Source: Pantoea sp. BAV 3049 (GTDB lineage Bacteria > Pseudomonadota > Gammaproteobacteria > Enterobacterales > Enterobacteriaceae). From it: DNA of 36,848 nucleotides. Below are positions 16,534-23,854 of this stretch, in pieces (the first letter of the stretch is position 1; each line of letters begins with the position of its first letter). Made by a program: the position numbers and the translations under genes. A model generated the notes under the pieces. That model made no database searches, had not been told where the DNA came from, and saw nothing but the letters and a program-made list of their open reading frames with translations. The stretch lies in contig NZ_WHOY01000031.1 of assembly GCF_009765445.1 (NCBI RefSeq), forward strand, positions 517,547-554,394. Reading direction: 5' to 3'.

Positions 16534-17649
16534 TTAACTCGCAGACTTTATTTCTGTTTCGGAAGAAATAACCAGCCTTTCACCGTTCTGCGCATCGAAA
16601 AGATGCAGTTTATCGGCGTTGATCCCCAGTGAAATTGATTGCTCAGGCTCTGCGGCTACCCGTCCGGCGAACTGGACGTGCAACGGGAAGTCCTGCCACT
16701 CAACGTGCAGCAGGCTGGATTCTCCCGTCACCTCGATCAGTTTCACCCGCGCCTGCGGCAGATCGCTGGCCGCATTGAAAACAAAATCCTGTGCCCGGAT
16801 GCCAACAATCACCGGCCTCTGGCCCTGCTGTGCGGCGGCCTGATGCCAGCGAGCGGGCAGGGTAAACCACAGGCCGTTGCACTGTACGCCAGGTATGCCC
16901 TGCCGGGTCTCCAACTGACCTTCCAGCAGATTCATCGGCGGCGAACCAATAAAGCGGGCGACGAAGGTATTCACCGGGTAGTCATAAATCTCCAGCGGTT
17001 TGCCCTGCTGAACGATCACGCCGTCGCGCATCACCACAATCTGATCCGCCAGCGTCATTGCCTCAACCTGATCGTGAGTCACGTAAACCATGGTGGTTTT
17101 GAAGCGCTGATGCAGGGCTTTAATTTCTGCCCGCAGCTCCATACGTAGCTGGGCATCAAGGTTGGAGAGAGGTTCGTCAAACAGAAAAACCTGTGGATTG
17201 CGAACCATTGCGCGGCCCATTGCCACGCGCTGACGCTGGCCACCCGACAGCGCACGGGGATAGCGGCTCAACAGCTTACTGATGCCTAAAATCTCCGCCA
17301 CGCGGGCGATCTTGCTCTGCTGCTCTTCCCGCTTAACGCGCCGGACTTTCATATGGAAAGCCAGGTTTTCAGACACGGTCAGGTGGGGATACAGGGCGTA
17401 GCTCTGAAACACCATCGCGATATCCCGATCCGCCGGATCGAGATCGTTAATCTGCTTGTTATCCAGCAGGATCGCGCCGTCTGAGACGGTATCCAGCCCC
17501 GCCAGCAGGCGCAGCAGGGTGGATTTTCCGCAGCCGGAAGGGCCAACCAGCACGGTAAAACTGCCGTCGGGGATTGTGAGATTCAGCGGATTCAGCACCG
17601 TTTGTTTGCCATAACGCTTTGCCACGCCAGCCAGTTCTACACGAGCCAT
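16534..17649 (-). CDS. Sugar ABC importer, ATP-binding subunit (MalK/UgpC type)
   Basis: A 371-residue ATPase of the MalK/UgpC type that powers uptake of sugars or glycerol-phosphate-like solutes through a binding-protein ABC importer. Walker A is GPSGCGKS (near 37-44), the signature is LSGGQRQRVAMGRA (near 135), Walker B is VFLFDEPLSNLD (near 156) and the switch His is in YVTHD. The C-terminal part from about residue 240 is a TOBE-type regulatory extension. It is the fourth gene of the importer set, 21 nt after the second permease gene. In the MalK group this subunit can interact with both permeases through their EAA loops. The substrate is inferred only from the kinase and SIS genes upstream. 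Confidence 0.9.
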   Translation of the reverse strand: MARVELAGVAKRYGKQTVLNPLNLTIPDGSFTVLVGPSGCGKSTLLRLLAGLDTVSDGAILLDNKQINDLDPADRDIAMVFQSYALYPHLTVSENLAFHMKVRRVKREEQQSKIARVAEILGISKLLSRYPRALSGGQRQRVAMGRAMVRNPQVFLFDEPLSNLDAQLRMELRAEIKALHQRFKTTMVYVTHDQVEAMTLADQIVVMRDGVIVQQGKPLEIYDYPVNTFVARFIGSPPMNLLEGQLETRQGIPGVQCNGLWFTLPARWHQAAAQQGQRPVIVGIRAQDFVFNAASDLPQARVKLIEVTGESSLLHVEWQDFPLHVQFAGRVAAEPEQSISLGINADKLHLFDAQNGERLVISSETEIKSAS

Positions 17650-17670
17650 ACATTCCTCTCTTAAATACGG

Positions 17671-18510
17671 TCAGCCTTTGCTGCCACCGCTGGCCAGTCC
17701 GCTGACCAGGCTTTTTTGCAGCCAGATGGCAATAAACAGCGGCGGCACGGAAGCCAGAATCCCAACGGCGGCAATCAGCCCGTCATCGGTGGCGCGTCCC
17801 GCAGTAAAACCGGCGATGGTCACCGGCAGCGTTTGTGCGCTGATATTGCTGGTAAACAGCAGCGCATAGAAGAACTCATCCCATGCCAGCAGCCAGCCGA
17901 ACAGCGCGGAAGCACCCAGCACCGGTTTCGCCAGCGGCAGGGTGATACGCAGCAGTACCTGCCAGAAGCGCAGCCCGTCCAGCCTTGCCGCCTGTTCGAT
18001 ATCCAGCGGCAGGGCGTCGAACTGGTTTTTCAGCATCCAGGTGAGAAAGGGCAGGATTAGCGAACAATAGACCAGCACCAGCCCCAGATGGGTGTTCAGC
18101 AGGCTGAGCTGAGTGAGGACAAAGTACAGCGGCAGCACGAACGCCACCGGCGGCACCATATAAATCGCCAGGCTGCCGTACAGCCAGCCGTCGCGGCCCG
18201 GATAGCGGGAGAAGCTGAACGCTGCAGGAATAGCCAGCAGGAGCGAAATCAGGGTGGCGCCACAGGCGACCAGAATACTGTTACCCAGCGCGTGCAGGAA
18301 CAACTCTCCGGGCTGGCCCGCCTCCAGCGAGACCAGTCGGGCATAACGGCTGAAATCCCACTGGCGCGGCAGCCACTCCAGCGGCACGCGGGTCAGGTCG
18401 GTGTTGGAGCTGACGCTCATCAGAAACAGCCACAGCATCGGGCCGATAATGCTGATCGCCACCAACAGGGCCGCCAGATAGCGGAAGAAGGTGCGAATAT
18501 TACGTTTCAT
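17671..18510 (-). CDS. Sugar ABC importer, permease (MalG type)
   Basis: A 279-residue inner-membrane permease with six predicted helices. The EAA loop that contacts the ATPase appears as EQAARLDGLRFWQVLLRITLPLA in two adjacent pieces (near residues 182-205), the consensus for MalG-type subunits. Its start overlaps the end of the other permease gene by 11 nt, which couples their translation. It forms the translocation channel with the MalF-type partner. Confidence 0.92.
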   Translation of the reverse strand: MKRNIRTFFRYLAALLVAISIIGPMLWLFLMSVSSNTDLTRVPLEWLPRQWDFSRYARLVSLEAGQPGELFLHALGNSILVACGATLISLLLAIPAAFSFSRYPGRDGWLYGSLAIYMVPPVAFVLPLYFVLTQLSLLNTHLGLVLVYCSLILPFLTWMLKNQFDALPLDIEQAARLDGLRFWQVLLRITLPLAKPVLGASALFGWLLAWDEFFYALLFTSNISAQTLPVTIAGFTAGRATDDGLIAAVGILASVPPLFIAIWLQKSLVSGLASGGSKG

Positions 18511-19411
18511 TGGTGGTACTCCTGCGGCGCTGACGCCAGACCATCGCCATGTAAATAGCGATTAATATGCTGCACATCAGCGTCATCAGGATGGCATAGG
18601 CTGCACCGCTGCCGGCGCGCAGGTAGCTGAACGACTCCTGGTAGACGTAAAAGCTGAGGGTTTTAGTGCTGTCCACCGGGCCGCCGCGCGTCATCACGTA
18701 GATGATGTCGAAGATTTTAAAGGCGTCGATGGTGCGCAGAACCAGCGCCACGCTCAGCGGCCCGACAATTGCCGGGAAGGTAATTGCACGGAAGCGGCGG
18801 AACGCGGAAGCGCCGTCCAGCCTGGCAGCCTCGAACAGATCCTCCGGAATTGATTGCAGTGCCGCCAGCACCAGTAAGGTCACCAGCGGGTAGTTTTTCC
18901 ACACGTCAGCCAGCATGACGGCGTTCAACGCGGAATCCGGCGAGCCGAGCCAGCTGCGGTAGCCATCAATAATCCCCAACTGAGTGAGCAGGGCATTGAT
19001 GCTGCCGTAGTCAGGGTTGAAGTTCAGTCGCCACATCATCGCATTGACGATGGTAGGCAGTGCCCAGGGCAGGATCACCAGCACCCGAAGCACGCTGCGA
19101 CCGTAAAATTTCTGGTTAAGCAGCAGCGCAACCAGCACGCCGATAATGCCTTCCAGCGCCACCGACAGTATGGTGAAGTAAAGGGTGCGGAGCAGGGAAG
19201 AAAGAAAGTCCGGATCGGTCAGGGCGTAAAGATAGTTCTCCACCCCGACGTAGTAAATGGTGCCGCCGTTACTGATTAAAGCGGCATCGGTAAAGCTGAG
19301 CCAGATAGTGCGCAGCAGGGGCCAGGCGGTCAGCATCCCCATGACGATCAGCATGGGTGCCAGGAGCACCCATGCCTGACGCTGCTCGCGTTGTGGCAAA
19401 CTGAGCATCAA
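18500..19411 (-). CDS. Sugar ABC importer, permease (MalF/UgpA type)
   Basis: A 303-residue permease with six or seven hydrophobic segments, the first near residues 13-35. The EAA motif appears as EAARLDGASAFRRFRAITFPAI (about 196-217, given here as adjoining blocks). It lacks the large periplasmic insertion of E. coli MalF, so it is more like UgpA and other CUT1 sugar permeases. It begins 6 nt after the binding-protein stop and overlaps the next permease gene, so the four importer genes form one unit. Confidence 0.92.
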   Translation of the reverse strand: MMLSLPQREQRQAWVLLAPMLIVMGMLTAWPLLRTIWLSFTDAALISNGGTIYYVGVENYLYALTDPDFLSSLLRTLYFTILSVALEGIIGVLVALLLNQKFYGRSVLRVLVILPWALPTIVNAMMWRLNFNPDYGSINALLTQLGIIDGYRSWLGSPDSALNAVMLADVWKNYPLVTLLVLAALQSIPEDLFEAARLDGASAFRRFRAITFPAIVGPLSVALVLRTIDAFKIFDIIYVMTRGGPVDSTKTLSFYVYQESFSYLRAGSGAAYAILMTLMCSILIAIYMAMVWRQRRRSTTNET

Positions 19412-19417
19412 TACCCC

Positions 19418-20668
19418 TTAGTGCAGACGTTGGGCGCTTTTTGTCACGGCTTCCATGGCGGATTCCGGCGTCTGTTGACCTTGTAGCACCTGCTGGAGCT
19501 GCTGTTGCAGGGTGTTGGACAAACGGGAATAGTCAGCGGTGATCGGACGCATCAGCATCACATTCAGCGCTGGTTTCGCCGCGGCAATCAGCGGTTCCTG
19601 ACCTTTCTGCACGGCAGGATCGTCGTAGGACGATTTCCAGATTGGCAGGCTCAGACGAGCATATTTGTTCTGCACCGGCTGTGAAGTCAGGTAGCGGATA
19701 TACTGCCACGACTCGTCAGGATGGCTGCTGGTCTGCGTCACGCCAAGCCCCATTGAGCCGTTCATCGCGGCCACTTCGCCCGGTTTTTCAGACGGAGCAG
19801 GTACGATGCCCACATCACCTGCCACTTTGCTCTGCTTCGGATCGTTAGCCATGTTGTACATGTAGGTCCAGTTCAGTGCGAAGGCCGCATCGCCGTTAGA
19901 GAAGACCTTGCGCACGTCCTCTTCCAGATACTCACGGGAGTTCGGGTTCGTGACGCCTTTATCCAGCGAGGTCTTCATGTAATCAACGGCTTTGACTGAA
20001 CCGGCATCGTTGAAGTTCAGCTTGCCGTCTTTATAGAACTGTCCGCCAAAGGCCGATACCAGCGTGGTGTAGTCACACACCAGCGCTTCAGCCTGCGACC
20101 AGCTCCAGACCAGCGGGTATTTGACGATGCCTTTCTCTTTCAGGATCTGCGACTGTTCCATCACCTGTTCCCAGGTTTTTGGCGGGTTGGCAATCCCGGC
20201 TTTAGCCAGCATCGCTTTGTTGTAATAGAGATATTTGGTATCGAGGATCCACGGCATCCCCCACTGTTTGTTGTTCCAGCTTACGGTGCTCCAGGCGCCG
20301 TCAAACACTTTGGCTTTTTCATCCGGCGTGATCTGGCTGGTGATATCTTTCAGCATGTTGAATTTGCTGAATTCAGCGGGCCACATATCATCGAACAGCA
20401 CCACATCGTAACCGTTGCTGCCTGCACCGCGAGCCGCGACGATTTTATCGTGCAGCGCTTCATAAGGAACGAATTCCAGATTGACGGTAATATCCGGGTG
20501 GGCTTTTTCGAAATCGCTGGTCATGGCGCGCACATCGCTTTCGCTGTAGGCGGCCTGTGACATAAACAGAGCGTTGATTTGCGTTTTGGCTGAGGCCATC
20601 CCGGAGGCGCTCACTGCCAACAGGGTCAGTAAATAACCGGTAAAGCGGGGGGTAAATCGACTCGTCAT
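19418..20668 (-). CDS. Sugar ABC importer, periplasmic solute-binding protein
   Basis: A 416-residue family 1 extracellular solute-binding protein. Residues 1-27 form a Sec signal peptide (basic start, hydrophobic core LLTLLAVSA, cleavage after ASA). The mature part begins with a strand and contains the usual two-lobe pattern, with aromatic-rich segments such as YLYYNKAMLAKAGI (near 147) and FALNWTYMYNMAN (near 262) that could stack on sugar rings. GGAG lies about 8 nt before the ATG. It is the first of the four importer genes and is separated by 218 nt from the ROK kinase gene, so it may have its own promoter or rely on read-through from the SIS promoter. CUT1-type binding proteins mostly take oligosaccharides, polyols or modified sugars; the ligand here is not known. 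Confidence 0.9.
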   Translation of the reverse strand: MTSRFTPRFTGYLLTLLAVSASGMASAKTQINALFMSQAAYSESDVRAMTSDFEKAHPDITVNLEFVPYEALHDKIVAARGAGSNGYDVVLFDDMWPAEFSKFNMLKDITSQITPDEKAKVFDGAWSTVSWNNKQWGMPWILDTKYLYYNKAMLAKAGIANPPKTWEQVMEQSQILKEKGIVKYPLVWSWSQAEALVCDYTTLVSAFGGQFYKDGKLNFNDAGSVKAVDYMKTSLDKGVTNPNSREYLEEDVRKVFSNGDAAFALNWTYMYNMANDPKQSKVAGDVGIVPAPSEKPGEVAAMNGSMGLGVTQTSSHPDESWQYIRYLTSQPVQNKYARLSLPIWKSSYDDPAVQKGQEPLIAAAKPALNVMLMRPITADYSRLSNTLQQQLQQVLQGQQTPESAMEAVTKSAQRLH

Positions 20669-20800
20669 ACAAACTCTCCGTTATGATACATAAGAAGCGA
20701 TTGATAAGTGATATTAAGGTCAGCAAAACGCCTGGACCCACCGTAAATTAAATGGGCCAGGCTTGAATTGACAGCACTTTCTTATTTTATAACGTACGGT

Positions 20801-20860
20801 TGGCGGGTTCCCCTGGATGTTGGCTGTATTGCTGACCCGGCACGCCCGCCGCGTGACCTG
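20801..20860. repeat. Degenerate copy of the 3' end of the ROK kinase gene
   Basis: The roughly 60 bases here align almost without gaps to 20894-20953, the last coding bases of the ROK gene, offset by 93 nt. Shared blocks include TGGCGGGTTCCCC, ATGTTGGC and GCCCGCCGCG. The copy is not an open continuation of the gene. It looks like a tandem duplication of the kinase 3' end that has since drifted. Confidence 0.7.
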
Positions 20861-20886
20861 GAGATATTAATCAGATTATCTACTGT

Positions 20887-21822
20887 TTATGGCTGGCGGG
20901 TTCCCCGTAATGTTGGCAGTATCGCCGCCCCCAACGCGCCCGCCGCGTCGCCAAGAGTTGAATGTGTAATTTTGCGGTTGACGGCGTAGCCGCCAGCGCG
21001 GGTCAGTGCGGCATCCAGGCCCGATTGATAAAGAGGAAGCAGAGCGGCTGCACTGCCGCTTAATACGGTGATATCCGGGCCATAAAGCGTCAGCAGCGTG
21101 TTCAGGCCGCGTCCGACAATCTGACCGTAATTGTGCATGATCTCCGCCACGCGAGGGCGGGCTGCGACCATTTCACTCAGCACGGAGAAGGTGCTGGTAC
21201 CCCACTGCAAATCCGGGATCTCCTTCTGCAGCGCCTGCTGTAGTTGAGTCCGTGACGCCAGCATCTCCCAGCACCCCTGTAAACCGCAGTAGCAGATAAC
21301 CGGGTCGGAAGAGACCGGGATGTGTCCGGCTTCCGGATGCTTACCGTCAAACGTTCTGAATGGCTGCCCCTTATCCAGCACTGCCACGCCGATGCCGGTT
21401 CCGAGCGTCACCATCATCATGCGCTCACTCTCCCGGCCCGCGCCAAAGTGATATTCCCCCAGCGCAGCCACAACAGCATCGTTGTCGATCGCTACCGGCA
21501 CCGCCAGCAGTTCCCGCAGCTGGGAAACCAGTGGGAAATAAGAGAAACAGGCCAGCGTGTCGTCGTTTTCAATAATTTCCGTGGTGTTATTAACCGGCCC
21601 GCTGGCACCAATGCCGAGGCTGGTCAGGGAGCTCCCTGCCGGTAACAGGTGGCAAATTTTATCCACCAGAGCTTTAGCGCGCAGAACCGAGGGCAGGGTG
21701 GCGAACCAGGCTGAAGGAACGGTCTCACTTGCAATTTCCTGTTCGCCGTCCAGCAAAATAATCCGGGTGCCAGTGCCCCCTATATCAATGCCTGCGCGAA
21801 GAGAAAGTGCCTGTGTTGTCAT
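20887..21822 (-). CDS. ROK-family sugar kinase
   Basis: A 311-residue ROK-family protein and probable sugar kinase. The ATP-binding phosphate loop is GIDIGGTGTRIILLD (from residue 11). The catalytic Asp is likely in AIDNDAVVAALGEY (near 117), followed by LGTGIGVAV. The zinc-binding signature is GHIPV followed by C-x-CG-x2-GC-x-E (CYCGLQGCWE), which marks true sugar kinases of the family. There is no N-terminal helix-turn-helix, so it is not a NagC-type repressor. The start overlaps the stop of the SIS gene by 4 nt (ATGA), so the two are coupled. It probably phosphorylates the sugar or amino sugar delivered by the ABC importer. The last 20 residues are partly duplicated in the adjoining intergenic DNA. 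Confidence 0.88.
   Translation of the reverse strand: MTTQALSLRAGIDIGGTGTRIILLDGEQEIASETVPSAWFATLPSVLRAKALVDKICHLLPAGSSLTSLGIGASGPVNNTTEIIENDDTLACFSYFPLVSQLRELLAVPVAIDNDAVVAALGEYHFGAGRESERMMMVTLGTGIGVAVLDKGQPFRTFDGKHPEAGHIPVSSDPVICYCGLQGCWEMLASRTQLQQALQKEIPDLQWGTSTFSVLSEMVAARPRVAEIMHNYGQIVGRGLNTLLTLYGPDITVLSGSAAALLPLYQSGLDAALTRAGGYAVNRKITHSTLGDAAGALGAAILPTLRGTRQP
20894..20953. repeat. Parent copy of the tandem repeat (ROK 3' end)
   Basis: This stretch encodes, on the minus strand, the ROK C-terminus with the family-typical GDAAGALGAAILP. It is the intact member of the pair whose degenerate copy lies at 20801-20860. Because the sequence makes sense as kinase coding sequence here, this is taken to be the source. 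Confidence 0.7.
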
Positions 21823-22844
21823 ATTTTTACCGTTATCTTTTTGCCATAAAGGAATTCGCCAGGCACCATCCCGTTACCACGAGCAAGAGTCACGGTCAGG
21901 TGCTGCACCCAGAGCATAGCGCAGAGCAAACGGATCAGTGGAGATTCCCCTGGTGTTGGCAATTGTTGACTGCCGGAGTAAACCACTGGTCCTACGGTAA
22001 TGACTTCGGTTCCGTTGTCAGCCAGATCGCAGGCCAGCGTCTGCAGCGTAATGTCGCTGCCGTCGCCGAACAGTAAAGCCAGCATGCCTTCCCCTGAAGT
22101 CTCCATCGGGCCATGGCGGAATTCACCGCCGACGAACCCTTCCGCACTTATTTTTGAGGCTTCTTTAACGATCAGTGCGCCTGTCAGAGCCGTTGCAGCA
22201 TCGGCTCCCATGCCGATCAGCGCCACCCGAGGTTTAGCATGGGTGAAAAGCCGATCGGTTAATGCCTGTACCGGCGCGCGGTTTTTAATGATTTCCGCAA
22301 CTTCCGGCAGCACGGCACTTACCCTGGTAACTAATGGTGTTTCATCCTGCCCGGTCAGGGCATAAAGCGTACGAAAACTGGCGACCAGCGTGTTCAGGTA
22401 GCTTTTTGCGCTGACGGTTGATTCTTCGCCACTCTTAAGCTCTACTAAAATATTTGCCCGTTTTGCCAGCAGGCTCTGCGCATCGTTGGTGACGCCAATC
22501 AGCGTTTTCGCTGTCCGGATGTTTTCCAGCATTGCGACAATTTCACCGCTCATGCCAGACTGCGAAGTCACCCACAATAAGGTCTGCTTTGTGACCAGTT
22601 CAGGCATATCCAGTAAGCGGCCTGCATCAATGCGCCAGACCGCGAAACCCCTTGCAACCAGCTCTCTTTCGATGGGGATCAGCGCATAATCTGAAGAACC
22701 CATTCCGGCCAGCACGATGCGATCGTACTGAGTAAGGTCGAGCGTATTCAGTGCCTCTGGCAGGGAGTAGTTCAGTTGATCGCTCAGCGAGCCGATCTGC
22801 TGTTCTAACTCTTTCTCGTAAGCGCTGAAGGGGGCAGCCGTCAT
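21819..22844 (-). CDS. Double-SIS-domain sugar-phosphate isomerase/deglycase (GlmS/AgaS/FrlB-like)
   Basis: A 341-residue protein made of two sugar-isomerase (SIS) domains and no glutaminase domain. The first SIS domain has VLAGMGSSD (near 44) and VTSQSGMSGE (near 94). The second has ALIGMGADA (near 208) and the catalytic-looking block IVKEASKISAEGF followed by GEFRHGP, which matches the Glu and His region of the GlmS isomerase domain. The end, GKKITVKI, resembles the GlmS C-terminal lysine strand. The likely reaction is conversion of a phosphorylated amino sugar or sugar-amine to fructose- or glucose-6-phosphate, with release of ammonia or amine. It is the first gene of a probable operon with the ROK kinase and is divergent from the DeoR regulator. 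Which substrate is used cannot be read from sequence. Confidence 0.85.
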   Translation of the reverse strand: MTAAPFSAYEKELEQQIGSLSDQLNYSLPEALNTLDLTQYDRIVLAGMGSSDYALIPIERELVARGFAVWRIDAGRLLDMPELVTKQTLLWVTSQSGMSGEIVAMLENIRTAKTLIGVTNDAQSLLAKRANILVELKSGEESTVSAKSYLNTLVASFRTLYALTGQDETPLVTRVSAVLPEVAEIIKNRAPVQALTDRLFTHAKPRVALIGMGADAATALTGALIVKEASKISAEGFVGGEFRHGPMETSGEGMLALLFGDGSDITLQTLACDLADNGTEVITVGPVVYSGSQQLPTPGESPLIRLLCAMLWVQHLTVTLARGNGMVPGEFLYGKKITVKI

Positions 22845-22886
22845 GGGTCGTTTTCTCTTTAAAGATAAATGTTCTTGATGTGTTTA

Positions 22887-22915
22887 AACATATATGCACG
22901 AAATCGTGCAGTCAA
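22887..22915 (-). promoter_or_regulatory. Promoter of the SIS-ROK operon
   Basis: Read on the minus strand, TTGACT (22910-22915) and TATGTT (22887-22892) are a near-consensus -35 and a fair -10 with an exact 17-nt spacer. The spacer is almost entirely occupied by the palindromic operator, so a bound repressor would block RNA polymerase directly. Confidence 0.7.
22895..22910. promoter_or_regulatory. Operator 1 for the DeoR-family regulator
   Basis: TGCACGAAATCGTGCA has perfect 7-bp arms with a two-base centre. It lies inside the spacer of the SIS promoter. A near-copy, also preceded by TATA, occurs 104 nt away before the regulator gene. A repeated palindrome flanking a divergent regulator strongly suggests its binding site. 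Confidence 0.7.
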
Positions 22916-22998
22916 TACTCGTATTCGGGCTATTTATTAATTTTTTGCGCAAATAAAGCCCGTTAAAGGTGACATGCAGGCGGATGTAAGCCAGTATA

Positions 22999-23014
22999 TG
23001 CATGAAAACGTGCA
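22999..23014. promoter_or_regulatory. Operator 2 for the DeoR-family regulator
   Basis: TGCATGAAAACGTGCA matches operator 1 at 14 of 16 positions and shares the preceding ATA. It lies 24 nt before the chosen start of the regulator gene and probably mediates autoregulation. Two sites about ten helical turns apart could support DNA looping. Confidence 0.65.
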
Positions 23015-23037
23015 ATTATAGACTCAAGGAATGCAGG

Positions 23038-23808
23038 ATGACGGCGGCACAGCGCAGATCGCAAATAGTAGAAATGATCGCAGAAAAAGGGTATCTGAAC
23101 GCAGCTGAGCTGTCAGAGATCTTTGGAGTGGACAGCTCCACTATCCGGCGTGACCTCTCTTTGCTGGAAAAAACCGGCAGAGTGATGCGTACACATGGTG
23201 GGTTGCTGCCTGTTGAAACGGAGGGCGGTTTCGATACGCCATATAACGTGCGGCTGCAGATGAATGCTTCTGCCAAAACCGCCATCGCCCGCTACGCTGC
23301 CAGCCTGGTCAAGGACGGGCAGTCGCTGATCCTTGATAACGGTTCCAGCGTTTATGAGTTAGCACTGGCGCTGAAAGACAAAAGAAACCTGACTGTTGTC
23401 ACCAATGATATTTTTTGCGCGATGGCGCTGGGCAATCACCCTGGCATCACGGTACATGTGGCTGGCGGGATGATGCTGGATAAGGTTTATACCCTTGTCG
23501 GGCAGGAGACGGTCGATAAGATCAATAGCGTCCATGTTGACTGGGCGTTTCTCGGCTCTGAAGGCGTGCATTTCGAAAACGGCATCACCAATATCAATAC
23601 CATCGAAATTCCGGTTAAGCAGGCGATGATCAAATCGGCTGAGAAAACCGTGGTGCTGGCCGACAGCAGCAAGATGGGTTATCGCGCGCTGGCGCATGTA
23701 TGCCCGCTCAGCGATATCAGCATGATCATCACTGAAGAGTCTCCCAATCTGAAGCAGCGCAGCAAATATGGCCCGCGGCTGGTGGTGGTCGAGCCGGATA
23801 AAGAGTAG
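23038..23808 (+). CDS. DeoR-family transcriptional regulator of the sugar locus
   Basis: A 256-residue DeoR-family regulator. Residues 4-57 form the N-terminal winged helix with the family pattern RRSQIVEMIAEKGYLNAAELSEIF and the recognition helix VDSSTIRRDLSLLE, then RTHGG. The C-terminal effector domain contains LILDNGSSVYELA (near 98), VVTNDIFCAMAL (near 120), and DWAFLGSEGV and VVLADSSKMG, typical of the sugar-phosphate-sensing fold. I chose the ATG at 23038 because AAGGA lies 7 nt upstream and the longer frame from 23002 would place the start inside operator 2. It probably represses the SIS-ROK promoter and itself until a phosphorylated intermediate accumulates. The next gene, an ABC exporter, starts 46 nt after the stop but seems unrelated. 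Confidence 0.88.
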   Translation: MTAAQRRSQIVEMIAEKGYLNAAELSEIFGVDSSTIRRDLSLLEKTGRVMRTHGGLLPVETEGGFDTPYNVRLQMNASAKTAIARYAASLVKDGQSLILDNGSSVYELALALKDKRNLTVVTNDIFCAMALGNHPGITVHVAGGMMLDKVYTLVGQETVDKINSVHVDWAFLGSEGVHFENGITNINTIEIPVKQAMIKSAEKTVVLADSSKMGYRALAHVCPLSDISMIITEESPNLKQRSKYGPRLVVVEPDKE

Positions 23809-23854
23809 CTTTTGGGCTAAAATCACTTCTTTAAGCCAGTAAAGTGAGCCTTAA

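Noticed and set aside
20768..20989. Plus-strand ORF of 73 residues with two YGWRVP repeats
   Set aside because: The repeat arises from the tandem duplication of the ROK 3' end; there is no ribosome-binding site and half of it is antisense to coding sequence.
23002..23037. Upstream in-frame start adding 12 residues to the DeoR regulator
   Set aside because: The ATG at 23002 lies inside operator 2 and has no ribosome-binding sequence, while the ATG at 23038 has AAGGA at good spacing and gives the usual family N-terminus.
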